NCBI GenBank assembly: GCA_019637685.1
Contig: JAHBVF010000042.1
Location: 1-53,009, forward strand
From: Caldilineaceae bacterium
GTDB taxonomy: Bacteria; Chloroflexota; Anaerolineae; Caldilineales; Caldilineaceae
Reading direction: 5' to 3'
Length of the DNA: 53,009 nt
Each line of letters opens with the position of its first letter. Within the stretch, counting starts at the first letter, position 1. Positions 17,910-26,405 of this stretch are shown here, piece after piece. Position numbers and translations under genes: made by a program. The notes beneath the pieces are model-generated. The model worked only from the letters and a program-made list of their open reading frames with translations. It did not search any database and was not told the DNA's origin.

Positions 17910-18536
17910 GTGACTTCATCAGCCCATCTCCCGACTCTTGCCGTCCTCATCTCCGGCAGCGGCTCCAATTTGCAGGCGATTATCGACGCCGTTGACAGTG
18001 GCCGACTGGCGGCTCGCATCGCCGTCGTCGCCTCCAACCGCAAAGCCGCCTACGGGTTGGAACGGGCCGAAGCCGCGGGCATCCCGACCCGCTATCACCC
18101 GCTCAAACCCTACCGGGACGCTGGCAAGGATCGGAACCAATACGACGCTGACCTGGCCGCGCTTCTGGCTGAATACGCGCCCGATTGGGTTGTCCTGGCC
18201 GGGTGGATGCACATCTTCAGCCACGCCTTTCTGCAACACTATCCCAACCGCATCGTCAACCTGCACCCGGCCCTGCCCGGCCAGTTTCCCGGCGCGCACG
18301 CCATCGATGACGCCCTGGCCGCGTTCCAGCGGGGCGAAGTGGACCACACGGGTGTGATGGTCCATCTGGTCCCCGACGAACGGGTGGACGAGGGGCCGGT
18401 GTTGGCAACCCGCGCCGTTCCCATTCTTCCAGGCGACACCCACGACACACTGGCCGCCCGCATCCACGCCACCGAACACGATCTGCTGGTGGAAACCCTT
18501 TCGCAACTGGTCAGGAGCAGTGTATCGAAAGAATAG
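17910..18536 (+). CDS. purN: Phosphoribosylglycinamide formyltransferase (GART)
   Basis: Transfers formyl from 10-formyltetrahydrofolate to GAR in purine synthesis. The N-terminal phosphate loop ISGSGSNLQAI, the catalytic VNLHPALPGQFPGAHAID (Asn and His of the active site) and HTGVMVHLVPDERVDEGPV (catalytic Asp) are all present. The 208-residue length is normal. The start is GTG 17910 (VTSSAHLPTLAVLISG); upstream codons look non-coding. The usual HPSLLPAF is HPALPGQF here, a conservative variant. The stop codon lies inside the left arm of a long intergenic hairpin repeat. There are no other purine genes nearby. Confidence 0.93.
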   Translation: MTSSAHLPTLAVLISGSGSNLQAIIDAVDSGRLAARIAVVASNRKAAYGLERAEAAGIPTRYHPLKPYRDAGKDRNQYDADLAALLAEYAPDWVVLAGWMHIFSHAFLQHYPNRIVNLHPALPGQFPGAHAIDDALAAFQRGEVDHTGVMVHLVPDERVDEGPVLATRAVPILPGDTHDTLAARIHATEHDLLVETLSQLVRSSVSKE

Positions 18537-18645
18537 AACGCAGATGACACGGAACAGGCGGATAGAAGCGGATATAGTTTGCACGATTCCCATCACAGAA
18601 AATCCGCTTGCATCCGCCAAACCAGCGTCATCCGCGTTCTATTCC
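18530..18645. repeat. Long inverted repeat (about 43-nt arms) after purN
   Basis: The left arm 18530-18574 (GAATAGAACGCAGATGACAC...) and right arm 18600-18645 (...GTCATCCGCGTTCTATTC) pair along almost their whole length, with GGCGGAT and AAGCGGAT blocks matching. The transcript would form a strong hairpin, which may serve as the purN terminator. Confidence 0.75.
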
Positions 18646-18691
18646 TATTCAGTGTTCATGCCCGGTGGGACACAACCAGCAATGACAATAG

Positions 18692-18749
18692 GGACGCAGA
18701 TTACGCAGATTAAATCCGTGTTTATCAGTGTTCATCAGTGGCTATTTTC
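18692..18749. repeat. Short direct repeats before the LLM oxidoreductase gene
   Basis: CGCAGATTACGCAGATTAAA is followed by TGTTTATCAGTGTTCATCAG: two pairs of near-identical 9-10-bp direct repeats. The segment belongs to the same class of repetitive intergenic DNA as the neighbouring hairpin and has no coding content. Confidence 0.55.
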
Positions 18750-18765
18750 AGGTTAGGAGACTCTC

Positions 18766-19797
18766 ATGCGACTCGGACTCAACGCCGGTTATTCCGGCTC
18801 TACGATTGATCTGCCTCTGGAACTAATCCAGGAAGCGGATCGGCTGGGCTACTACGCCATCTGGACCGCGGAAGCCTACGGCTCGGACGCGGTGACACCC
18901 CTGGCCTGGATCGGCGCGCGCACAGAGCGCATCCATTTGGGCACAGCGATTCTGCAGATGCCCGCGCGCACGCCAGCGATGACCGCGATGACCGCGATTA
19001 CTCTCGACCAGCTCTCCGGCGGACGGATGCTGCTGGGGCTGGGCGTCTCCGGCCCACAGGTGGTGGAAGGCTGGCACGGACAGCCCTATGCCAAGCCGTT
19101 GGGCCGCACCCGGGAATATGTGGAGATTGTGCGTGCAATTCTGGCACGGGAGAAGCCGCTGGTCCATCAGGGCGAACACTACCGTATTCCCTACAGCGGT
19201 CCCGGTTCCGTCGGCCTGGGCAAACCCCTGAAAAGTATCATCCACGGACGTGCGGATATGCCGATTTATCTGGCCGCCATCGGTCCCAAAAATGTGGAAC
19301 TGGCCGCGGAGATTGCCGACGGTTGGCTGCCCATCTTCTTTGCGCCCGAACACTACGCCGAAAACTTTTCCGAAGCGGTGGAGGCTGGCTTTGCCGCCGC
19401 GGGTGGGGAGAAGAGCACCGCCACCTTCGACATTGCACCCACCGTGCCTGTGATTGTGGGCGGCGATCTGCCCAACTGCTGGATGCAGGTCAAGCCCTTC
19501 CTGGCTCTCTACATCGGCGGAATGGGGGCCAAAAGCAAGAATTTCTACTACAATCTGGCCTGCCGCTATGGCTACGAAGAGGCCGCGGACGCCATCCAGG
19601 CAGCCTATCTGACCGGCGACAAAGTGGCCGCGATGTTCGCCGTGCCCGATGAACTGGTGGACGCGGTGACCCTTTGCGGCCCGCGGGAAAGGATTGCCGA
19701 CCGTCTGCAACTCTGGCAGAATAGCCCCATCACAACACTGAACATCAACGCCGACAGCATCGAAACTGTACGAATGATGGCGGAGTTGGTGTTATGA
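18766..19797 (+). CDS. LLM-class (luciferase-like) flavin/F420-dependent oxidoreductase
   Basis: A 343-residue TIM-barrel oxidoreductase. The start MRLGLNAGYSGS, the segment ADRLGYYAIWTAEAYGSDA and LDQLSGGRMLLGLGVSGPQVVEGWHG are characteristic of the F420-dependent branch (methylene-H4MPT reductase-like). AGGAGA lies six bases before the ATG. The cofactor could be F420 or FMN; no biosynthesis genes are present to decide. The physiological substrate is unknown. The C terminus ends IETVRMMAELVL. Confidence 0.87.
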   Translation: MRLGLNAGYSGSTIDLPLELIQEADRLGYYAIWTAEAYGSDAVTPLAWIGARTERIHLGTAILQMPARTPAMTAMTAITLDQLSGGRMLLGLGVSGPQVVEGWHGQPYAKPLGRTREYVEIVRAILAREKPLVHQGEHYRIPYSGPGSVGLGKPLKSIIHGRADMPIYLAAIGPKNVELAAEIADGWLPIFFAPEHYAENFSEAVEAGFAAAGGEKSTATFDIAPTVPVIVGGDLPNCWMQVKPFLALYIGGMGAKSKNFYYNLACRYGYEEAADAIQAAYLTGDKVAAMFAVPDELVDAVTLCGPRERIADRLQLWQNSPITTLNINADSIETVRMMAELVL

Positions 19798-19877
19798 GAG
19801 ATTGGAGATTGAGAGATTGAGAGATTGTATCTGTCGCGCCAATCCTCAATCTCTCAATCTCCAATCTCCCAATCTCT
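19797..19877. repeat. Repeat-built hairpin (GAGATTG units)
   Basis: The left arm (19797-19827) is GAGATTG/GAGATTGA repeated; the right arm (19840-19877) is CAATCTC repeated. The arms pair over about 30 bp. The hairpin begins right after the oxidoreductase stop and ends before the MBL gene. Confidence 0.75.
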
Positions 19878-19899
19878 TCCTCACCAGTGAGACTCCCCA

Positions 19900-20901
19900 A
19901 TGACACCTAATCCGCCCACCCTCGTTTCCCTCGCACCCGACATCCACCGGCTGCGTCTGCCCCTGCCCTTTGCCCTGGATCACGTGAATTGTTATCTGAT
20001 CCGTGGCGAAGGTGGCTGGACGCTGCTGGACACAGGGTTGCACACGCCAGAGGGTTGGCAATGCTGGCTGGCCGCGTTTGACGCGCTGGGCATCACACCC
20101 GACGCTGTGGAACAGATCGTCCTCACCCACGTCCACCCGGACCACTACGGGATGGCCGGCACATTGCAGGCGTGGACGGACAACGCCGCACCGGTGCGAA
20201 TGTCCACAGCCACAGTCGAGGCGGCAGAGGCCATCTGGCGTTCACCCGCCGAAGCCTGGCTGGACGAGACCAGCGCCTATCTGCACCGCAACGGGCTGTC
20301 CGAATCGTTTTTGGCGAGTGTGCTGCAAAGCATGCGGGAAATGCGGGCCGCGGTGCGCCCTCACCCGGCGCGGGTGGAGACTTTCGCTCCGGGCGATGGG
20401 GTGAGGCTAGGCAACCGCCGGGTGCAGACTATCTCGGCCCAGGGCCACGCCGACGACCAGGCGGTTTTCTATGACGCGGCCGACCGGCTCATCTTCTGCG
20501 GGGATCAGGTGTTGCAGCGCATCACACCCAATGTGGGAAGCTGGCCGACCACACCGGCCAACCCGCTGGGCCGTTTCCTCACCGACTTAAGCCGTCTGCG
20601 CGAATTGGATGTGCGTCTGGCTCTGCCCGGCCACCGCCAGGAGATCAGCGACTTTGCCGGACGCATCGACGAACTGCTGGCCCACCACAAAAAGCGGCTG
20701 GCAACAATTCAGGAAGCCCTCCCCGGCGCGGGCGCTACAACACTCGAAATCACCCGCCGGGTCTTCCCTGTGGACAAATTCAACACCCACGAAGTCCGCT
20801 TTGCCGTGGCCGAGACTCTGGCCCATCTGGAGTATCTGCTCGAAACCGGCCAGGCCAGCCGGGAGGAGAATGGCGCGGGCGTGTGGATGTTCCGTCGTTA
20901 G
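19900..20901 (+). CDS. Metallo-beta-lactamase-fold hydrolase
   Basis: A 333-residue MBL-fold protein. The zinc motif is THVHPDHYGMAG (HxHxDH, about residue 72); a further metal His is in ISAQGHADDQAVFY (about 190), and LALPGHRQEISDF supplies the last (about 245). The C-terminal 90 residues form a helical domain typical of the group that includes MBL thioesterases and some glyoxalase-like enzymes. The start at 19900 follows only a weak GTGAG. The product could act on thioesters or lactones; no assignment is possible. Confidence 0.85.
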   Translation: MTPNPPTLVSLAPDIHRLRLPLPFALDHVNCYLIRGEGGWTLLDTGLHTPEGWQCWLAAFDALGITPDAVEQIVLTHVHPDHYGMAGTLQAWTDNAAPVRMSTATVEAAEAIWRSPAEAWLDETSAYLHRNGLSESFLASVLQSMREMRAAVRPHPARVETFAPGDGVRLGNRRVQTISAQGHADDQAVFYDAADRLIFCGDQVLQRITPNVGSWPTTPANPLGRFLTDLSRLRELDVRLALPGHRQEISDFAGRIDELLAHHKKRLATIQEALPGAGATTLEITRRVFPVDKFNTHEVRFAVAETLAHLEYLLETGQASREENGAGVWMFRR

Positions 20902-21006
20902 CTTCGATGAATAGCTTTCTCACCCCATCCCGCCGCGTGGTATACTTCCTCTGCGAAATCTGTATAAATCGATTCCATCTGTATCATCCGTGTCCTTCCT
21001 TTAATT

Positions 21007-21783
21007 ATGGCCGAACGCAGCCGCACCTATCGCACCCAGGCAGTTGTCCTGCGCCGCCGGGACTACGCCGACGCCGACCGCATTTTGACGGTCTATACCC
21101 CGCGCCTGGGCAAAGTGGAACTGATCGCCAAAGGTGCGCGCAAAACCACCAGCCGCAAAGCCGGTCATCTGGAGCTTTTCAGCCACGCCAGTCTGCTGGT
21201 GGCCCAGGCCCGCACCTGGGGTATCGTCACCGAAGCGACGACAGTCGAGAGCTTTCTCCTTCTGCGCAGCGATCTGGACCGCATCGGCTGGGCGGGCTAT
21301 GCCTGCGAATTGGTGGATGCTTTTGGCAGCGCGGAGGACGAAAACCAGCAGTTGTGGGAGATGCTGCTCTTTGCTCTGCGCGTGCTGGACAGCGGCGAAG
21401 AGCAGATCGATCTCTTCCTGCGTTGGTTCGAACTGCACCTGCTCAGTCTGGTCGGCTTTCAGCCGGAACTCTTCAATTGCCTGGCCTGTGGGGATAAATT
21501 GCAGGCCGTGACCAATTATCTGAGTCTGGCCGCGGGTGGTGTCTACTGTCCCCGCTGTGGCGAGGCAGCCGGCGGCACAGAGCCGATTGAGCCGGGACTG
21601 CTCAAAGTGCTGCGCCACATCCAGCGCAGTTCGTGGACGGACGTGCGCGGGGTACAACTGCGCCCCCAGACGCTCCAGACAGTGGAAAACCTTCTCTATC
21701 GCTATCTGGTGCTGGTGCTGGAACGCCAGTTGCGCTCGGTGGATTTTGTGCGCCGTCTGCGCTCCGCACGCGCCCATCCGTAG
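21007..21783 (+). CDS. recO: DNA repair protein RecO
   Basis: Promotes RecA loading with RecF and RecR and anneals SSB-coated DNA. The N-terminal OB domain starts RTYRTQAVVLRRRDYADADRI and includes YTPRLGKVELIAKGARKTTS. The C-terminal zinc motif is NCLACGDKL...VYCPRCG (about residues 158-186). The length of 258 is normal. There is no clear ribosome site before the ATG. The preceding 60 bp contain an ATCTGTAT...ATCTGTATCATCCGTGTCC repeat-like stretch. Confidence 0.93.
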   Translation: MAERSRTYRTQAVVLRRRDYADADRILTVYTPRLGKVELIAKGARKTTSRKAGHLELFSHASLLVAQARTWGIVTEATTVESFLLLRSDLDRIGWAGYACELVDAFGSAEDENQQLWEMLLFALRVLDSGEEQIDLFLRWFELHLLSLVGFQPELFNCLACGDKLQAVTNYLSLAAGGVYCPRCGEAAGGTEPIEPGLLKVLRHIQRSSWTDVRGVQLRPQTLQTVENLLYRYLVLVLERQLRSVDFVRRLRSARAHP

Positions 21784-21866
21784 GCGCGGCTTGTAGCCGC
21801 ACCTACCCTTCCCCAATGATTTTCTTGATCCACAAGAAACCGCATCTACAGAATTTTCAAACCGCC

Positions 21867-22262
21867 ATGCGCATCCGCGACTATCAAAATTGGGTGAAAG
21901 AGTGGGACAAGGCCCGCACCTGGGACCGGGTGCTGGTGAGCCATACCCTTCTGCACGCGCTGGAAGAACTGGGCGAAGTGAGCAAACTGGTGCAGATGCT
22001 GGAAGGCTACCGTCCCCTCGACCCGCCGAATGAAGACGCCGTGCGCGATCTGCTGGCCCTGGAGCTGAGCGATCTGCAAGTGATGCTCTTCAAAATCGCC
22101 TACCAGTGCGGGATCGATATGGAAGACGCCCTGCGCCGGGGACAGGCCAAAGCCGACGCCCGCTTCCCAGACCCGTCGACAGGTCTGGCCGCGCAGCGAA
22201 TTTATCGAGAACGATTGGGTGAGCGGGTGGCTGCCCTGGACACACCACTGGACGAGAAATGA
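21867..22262 (+). CDS. MazG-like nucleotide pyrophosphohydrolase
   Basis: A 131-residue protein from ATG 21867 (MRIRDYQNWVKEWDKARTW); ATG 21816 is the alternative. The all-alpha NTP pyrophosphatase signature is present: HALEELGEVSKLVQ (E-E-x-x-E metal ligands) and LALELSDLQVMLFKIA (E-x-x-D). Such enzymes hydrolyse non-canonical or excess dNTPs. The stop overlaps the start of the next gene as ATGA, so the two are coupled. It follows recO by 83 bp and fits a DNA-maintenance neighbourhood. Confidence 0.78.
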   Translation: MRIRDYQNWVKEWDKARTWDRVLVSHTLLHALEELGEVSKLVQMLEGYRPLDPPNEDAVRDLLALELSDLQVMLFKIAYQCGIDMEDALRRGQAKADARFPDPSTGLAAQRIYRERLGERVAALDTPLDEK

Positions 22263-22915
22263 GACTGACACCCCTGGCCCGCTTTGCGGCATCCATTTTG
22301 TTGGTTGTTCTGCTTTACGGATTGTTATTGCTGCGTGTCCCGCTGGCGGTAGAGATGGGTTGGGATGTACGGATGGCGTGGCTGGGGCAAAACAGGCTGC
22401 TGTGGATGCTGGGCGGCTGGCTGACTCTGGCGGGGGTCTTTGGCTGGATGGCCTTTCTGGTGGCGCTGATGCACGTCTATTCACCGGCTATGCGCGTGGC
22501 CACAATGCTGCAAAGTGGGCTGATGCTGCTCTCCGCTGGCCTGCTCATTCCCGGGGTGATAGTCTGGATGGCGCTGCTGCCAAGCGCGGCGGATGGGGAA
22601 TGGGCCGCTTTCATCGACCGGCTGGCCTTGGCCTTTCTGGGCGGCGGACTTTTTATGGCGGGGACGACCACTGCCTGGATTACACTCGACCTGGCCCTGT
22701 TGCAGAAATTGCCCTGGCTCTGGCTGCTCCCAGGCACAATTGCGGCGGCCCTGTGGCTTCCCTCCCCTTTTCTGCTGCCCACGGCTTTGCCCGCGCTGAT
22801 CGGTCTGGCCCTCCTCGTCGGTTGGTTCGGCTTCTGGGCCACCCGGCGCACGCTCCCCCCCGTCTACCAGGAACTCTCCAGCGATCTGCTGCAAAGTATC
22901 CGAAACCGTCAGTAA
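22259..22915 (+). CDS. Six-helix membrane protein of unknown function
   Basis: A 218-residue hydrophobic protein with about six transmembrane helices (for example FAASILLVVLLYGLLLL, MLLSAGLLIPGVIVWMALL, LIGLALLVGWFGFW) and a short charged C-terminal tail (YQELSSDLLQSIRNRQ). The start overlaps the MazG-like stop. No signature motif is recognised. Confidence 0.7.
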   Translation: MRLTPLARFAASILLVVLLYGLLLLRVPLAVEMGWDVRMAWLGQNRLLWMLGGWLTLAGVFGWMAFLVALMHVYSPAMRVATMLQSGLMLLSAGLLIPGVIVWMALLPSAADGEWAAFIDRLALAFLGGGLFMAGTTTAWITLDLALLQKLPWLWLLPGTIAAALWLPSPFLLPTALPALIGLALLVGWFGFWATRRTLPPVYQELSSDLLQSIRNRQ

Positions 22916-22919
22916 AGTA

Positions 22920-23030
22920 GCAATCACAAAGAGACGAAGGCACAAAGAATTTCTCTGAATGTTCTCTGCGCCCCTTCGATAGGCTCAGGACACCGCTTTG
23001 CCTCTCTGCGTCTTTGCGTTAAATTCTTTC
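22920..23030. repeat. Degenerate inverted repeat with CACAAAG / CTTTGCG units
   Basis: The left part reads CACAAAGAGACGAAGGCACAAAG; the right part reads TTTGCCTCTCTGCGTCTTTG, roughly its complement. A TTCGATAGGCTCAGGACA motif sits between. The right end runs into the stop codon of the next (minus-strand) gene, so it lies between convergent genes and may terminate both. Confidence 0.6.
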
Positions 23031-23501
23031 TCCCACCAGAAACTCGGCAATCCGCGCCCGCAGCCGGGTGGCAATGCCGGGTCGTCCTGCATAGCTGCTG
23101 ATGGCGATGACCGCTTCGTCGGTGCGGTGGACAGCCGGCGCGTGAAAGTTGCCCTCAGTGGGCGCATCCGCCACATTGACCAGCAGGCCGCGGCTCAATG
23201 CCTCGTCTGTCGCCGCCCGATTCACCGCCCGCACATTCGTCGCCACAAAGACAATCCCGGCCCCAGCCAGATCGCCCGCCTGGTATTCTTTTTGTATCCA
23301 CTCGATTTGGCCGCTTTCTGCCCAGGCAGCCAGGGCGGGCGTGGATGCAGGCGCAATCAGCCGTATCCGCGCGTTGGCGGCCAGCAGACCGCGGACTTTG
23401 CGTTCGCCGACAATCCCGCCGCCCACAACGACGGCAAGCGCGCTTTCCAGATGGATAAGTGTAATCGGATAGCGACTCGGCGTAGGCATCAACAAATCCA
23501 T
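23019..23501 (-). CDS. Precorrin-2 dehydrogenase / sirohydrochlorin ferrochelatase (Met8/CysG N-terminal type)
   Basis: A 160-residue NAD-dependent enzyme of sirohaem synthesis. The Rossmann motif is VVVGGGIVGERKVRGLLAAN (about residue 24), and FVATNVRAVNRAATDEA and LVNVADAPTEGNFHAPAV are the conserved downstream blocks. The catalytic Asp is probably in VADAP. The protein is shorter than Met8 (about 200) and lacks the helical C-terminal extension. Because a CbiX-like chelatase is in the same operon, this may act only as dehydrogenase. It is the last gene of the operon. Confidence 0.88.
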   Translation of the reverse strand: MDLLMPTPSRYPITLIHLESALAVVVGGGIVGERKVRGLLAANARIRLIAPASTPALAAWAESGQIEWIQKEYQAGDLAGAGIVFVATNVRAVNRAATDEALSRGLLVNVADAPTEGNFHAPAVHRTDEAVIAISSYAGRPGIATRLRARIAEFLVGERI

Positions 23502-23535
23502 TGAGATACGGAAACGTCATCGGAAGGACACTGTC

Positions 23536-24408
23536 TCATCCCTGTGCTACAGCCACCCCGGCAAGCAGGGGAACCGGCTCGTCGTCCACCAGTCCGCCGG
23601 ATAAACCATTGGGGACGAACCAGTCCAATTGGTCGTGGAACGCGGCCACTTCGCCGATGACAATGACGGCAGGGGATTCAATCTGTGCGGTTGCGATGGC
23701 GGTGGGGAGTTCAGCCAATGTGGCGCGCACGCTGCGCTGCTGGTCAGTCGTGCCCTGGCTGATGGCGATGGCAGGTGTCTGCCCATCCCGTCCCGCGGCG
23801 ATGAGAGACTGGGCAATGCTGGCGATCTGCCCCACCCCCATCAGCACCACCAGTGTGGGAATGCGGGCCAGGGCATCCCAGTCGGTCTGGCTGCTGGCTT
23901 TGCCCGCGGCCTCGTGGCCGGTGATAACAGCAAAGCTGGTGGCGACGTTGCGCTGGGTGACAGGCACACCCGCATAGGCAGGCACAGCCAGCGCCGAGGA
24001 GATGCCCGGCACAATTTCATAGGCCAATCCACTCTGGCGCAGGGCCAACGCCTCTTCTCCCCCCCGGCCAAAGACAAAGGGATCGCCCCCCTTCAACCGT
24101 ACCACCTGCTGCCCGGCCTGCACCCGCTCCACCAACAGTTGGTTGATCTCCTCCTGGCGCAGGGTGTGGTGATCGGGGCGTTTGCCCGCAAAGATCAGCT
24201 CCGCGTCCGGCCGTGCCTCGTCCAGCAGTTCCCGGCCGATCAGCCGGTCGTAGATTATCACATCCGCGGCCTGCAAAGCCCGCAGCCCAGCCACAGTAAT
24301 CAGATCCGCCCGGCCCGGCCCCGCGCCCACCAGCCACGCTTTGCCAACACCGGTCGGCCTTGCCGCATGATTTGCCACAATCCAATCCCCAATCTCAAAT
24401 CGCTTCAT
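23536..24408 (-). CDS. cobA: Uroporphyrinogen-III C-methyltransferase (SUMT)
   Basis: Methylates uroporphyrinogen III twice to precorrin-2 using S-adenosylmethionine. The signature VGAGPGRADLITVAGLRAL (about residue 27), the central VVRLKGGDPFVFGRGGEEA (about 102) and PGISSALAVPAYAGVPVTQR are all present. It has about 20 extra N-terminal residues. It overlaps the chelatase gene by 14 bases and precedes the dehydrogenase by 34 bp. Confidence 0.95.
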   Translation of the reverse strand: MKRFEIGDWIVANHAARPTGVGKAWLVGAGPGRADLITVAGLRALQAADVIIYDRLIGRELLDEARPDAELIFAGKRPDHHTLRQEEINQLLVERVQAGQQVVRLKGGDPFVFGRGGEEALALRQSGLAYEIVPGISSALAVPAYAGVPVTQRNVATSFAVITGHEAAGKASSQTDWDALARIPTLVVLMGVGQIASIAQSLIAAGRDGQTPAIAISQGTTDQQRSVRATLAELPTAIATAQIESPAVIVIGEVAAFHDQLDWFVPNGLSGGLVDDEPVPLLAGVAVAQG

Positions 24409-25150
24409 TTTTCACCCTTTCGGCAATCAGCACTGCCAGACGCAAATCGTAGCCCAGTTCTGCCGCTTCAGCGATTTCCAGCCCCGGATGGCGCTGGCGG
24501 CTCTCGGCCAACAGGCGGGGCAGATCGTCCTGGACGTGGCGGCCTTTGTGGAGAAAATAGGGCAGGGCCACAAGGCGGGACGCGCCGTTTTCCACCAGAT
24601 AGTCAATCGCGTCGGGAATGGACGGCTCGTTGCAGTCGAGATAGCTGACCACCACCCGACAGTAATCGCTGGCGACGCCCAGCCGTCCGACGATCCGTTC
24701 CAGAGGCGCGTTGGCCGGCGCGTTGGGTGTGCCGTGGGCCATCAAGAGCAGCCCGGCCTGTTTGCGTGCCTGGCCCAGGCTGGGGTCCACCGCCCGCACC
24801 CGGTCCAGAGCAATAGCAGCCATCAGCCGGTGATCGCCAAAGCTGCGCCCGCTGACAAAGCGTACCCTCGGCCAGCGAGCCGCGTATTGGGCAATCTCTT
24901 GGGCCAGATCGTTCTGCACATAGACGCCGTCGATCAGAAAATAGGGCTGGACAAAGAGCCAGTCCACGCCCAGACCGACGCATTTTTCAATGGTTTCGGC
25001 CAGTGTGGGGCGGCTGTAGTTGAGAAAGCCAGCCTCCACCACCGGGGCCACCCCCTGCTCGCGCAGGCGCGCGGCCAGGCGGATCATTGCCGCGCCACTG
25101 GCATTTTTGATGCTGCCGTGACCGATGAGTACAATGCCCTTCATTTTCAC
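24395..25150 (-). CDS. Sirohydrochlorin cobalto/ferrochelatase (CbiX/SirB-like)
   Basis: A 251-residue two-lobed chelatase that inserts Fe or Co into sirohydrochlorin. The N-lobe starts IVLIGHGSIKNASG with the catalytic His; the C-lobe repeats the motif as LLLMAHGTPNAPAN and has VALPYFLHKGRHVQDDLP with the metal-binding His. The N-lobe counterpart is VQPYFLIDGVYVQNDLA, in which the His is replaced, so probably only one lobe is active. The neighbouring sulfate reductase gene argues for iron and sirohaem rather than cobalamin. Confidence 0.87.
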   Translation of the reverse strand: MKMKGIVLIGHGSIKNASGAAMIRLAARLREQGVAPVVEAGFLNYSRPTLAETIEKCVGLGVDWLFVQPYFLIDGVYVQNDLAQEIAQYAARWPRVRFVSGRSFGDHRLMAAIALDRVRAVDPSLGQARKQAGLLLMAHGTPNAPANAPLERIVGRLGVASDYCRVVVSYLDCNEPSIPDAIDYLVENGASRLVALPYFLHKGRHVQDDLPRLLAESRQRHPGLEIAEAAELGYDLRLAVLIAERVKNEAI

Positions 25151-25175
25151 ACCTTTCCGTCACACTATTTTGCGG

Positions 25176-25925
25176 TTACACAGCCTTGCCTTCTGCCCAG
25201 TGCAATCCACACTCCGTCTTTGCCAGGCCAGCCCAGCGCCCGGCGCGCAGATCATCGCCGGCTTTCACAGGCCGGGTGCAGGGCCAGCAGCCAATGCTGG
25301 GATAGTTGCGGTCGTGGAGTTCATTGTAGGGCAGGTTGTGTTGTCGAACGTAATCCCAGACATCTCCTTCGCTCCAGCGGGCCAGGGGTGCGATTTTGGC
25401 AACGCCGTGGCGGCCATTCCAGCGCAGAATAGGGGTCTGGCCGCGGGTGGGTGATTGGTCCCGGCGCAGCGCGCTGACCCAGGCTGTGCTGTCGCGCAGG
25501 GCTGCTTCCATCGGCTGAATTTTGCGAATCTGGCAGCAAAGGTCCGGGTCCTGGGCATAGAGCGTGGGGCCGTGGGTGGCTTCGTGCGCCGGCATCGTCT
25601 GCTCTGGCGTCACCCGCCGCAGGGGGCGACCATAGCGCTCTTGTGTGCGCTGGATCAGGTCTAGGGTTTCCGGGAAAAAATAGCCTGTGTCCACATAAAA
25701 GATGTCGATGTCCGGGTCAATGCCCAGGGCGATGTCGATGAGTGCCATACCGCTGGCCCCAAAAGCGGTGCCAATCGACAGCCCTGACCCAAAGTCGGCG
25801 ATGGCCCAGGCCAGAATATCCTCGGCAGGCGCGCGCTCGAAACGACGGCTGAGTCGGGTGAAAAAGGCGTGCTGCCAGGCATCAAAGGCTTCGGCCTGGG
25901 GAAGAAGTGCGCTGGAAATGCTCAT
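25176..25925 (-). CDS. cysH: Phosphoadenylyl/adenylyl-sulfate reductase (CysH)
   Basis: Reduces activated sulfate to sulfite for cysteine synthesis. The PP-loop-type site includes GLSIGTAFGASGMALIDIA and IDIFYVDTGYFFPET. A CC pair in DLCCQIRKIQP plus SIGCWPC give the four cysteines of a [4Fe-4S] cluster, which indicates the APS-using form rather than strict PAPS. The C-terminal catalytic Cys is in KTECGLHW. ATG 25925 has GAGGAG upstream. It is the first gene of the operon and supplies sulfite, whose reductase needs the sirohaem made by the next three genes. The sulfite reductase itself is not in the window. Confidence 0.93.
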   Translation of the reverse strand: MSISSALLPQAEAFDAWQHAFFTRLSRRFERAPAEDILAWAIADFGSGLSIGTAFGASGMALIDIALGIDPDIDIFYVDTGYFFPETLDLIQRTQERYGRPLRRVTPEQTMPAHEATHGPTLYAQDPDLCCQIRKIQPMEAALRDSTAWVSALRRDQSPTRGQTPILRWNGRHGVAKIAPLARWSEGDVWDYVRQHNLPYNELHDRNYPSIGCWPCTRPVKAGDDLRAGRWAGLAKTECGLHWAEGKAV

Positions 25926-25952
25926 TGTGGTTGTCTCCTCGGCTGTGCTATA

Positions 25953-25985
25953 GGATAGCAACCCGCTTCCACAGGGCTGCTATCC
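25953..25985 (-). promoter_or_regulatory. Hairpin in the cysH leader
   Basis: GGATAGCA (25953-25960) pairs with TGCTATCC (25978-25985), extended by CCC/GGG, about 30 bases before the cysH start. It could influence translation or mRNA stability. No known riboswitch core is recognised. Confidence 0.4.
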
Positions 25986-26105
25986 CGGAACAAACGCCAA
26001 TGCCAATCCCAGGCCAGAAGCGGCGCGTGCAGGGAAAAACGCGCTCGACAGGATACCCTGACAGAGGCATCGCACAACAGCAGGCGGATCAGCAGGCAGT
26101 TTCGG

Positions 26106-26321
26106 TTGTGGACAGACGGCGGACACTCAGCGAATCAACGATTCAGCCAAAAATATCTGGCAGAGTTAATTCGACAAACATCTGCCGTGCAACAAACAAT
26201 TGGGTCGTATGAATTGGAAAAGCGAGTGGAAGCTTTAACAGCAACAACAGGGGCAACAACAGGAGGTACGGGAAGAGACAGAAGAGGCAATGGGGGAAAC
26301 CAGGCGGCAAGGCAGCATTGA
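26106..26321 (+). pseudogene. Remnant coding sequence (coiled-coil segment)
   Basis: A stretch with protein-like composition, FSQKYLAELIRQTSAVQQTI followed by GSYELEKRVEAL, breaks down into low-complexity Thr/Gly/Arg. There is no start with a ribosome site. It lies in an otherwise gene-poor 0.96-kb gap (25926-26889) with A- and G-rich strings, as expected of decaying mobile DNA. Confidence 0.35.
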
Positions 26322-26405
26322 ACGGGAAAAATGATAGGAGGCGCGTCGCAAATTCTCTGGTATTTTCATCTTGTCCTCACCTGCGAATACAGCGTGTCGT
26401 CACAG

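Noticed and set aside
23536..24408. Cobalamin pathway membership of cobA
   Set aside because: The adjacent cysH and the Met8-type gene point to sirohaem for sulfite reduction; no other cobalamin gene is present.
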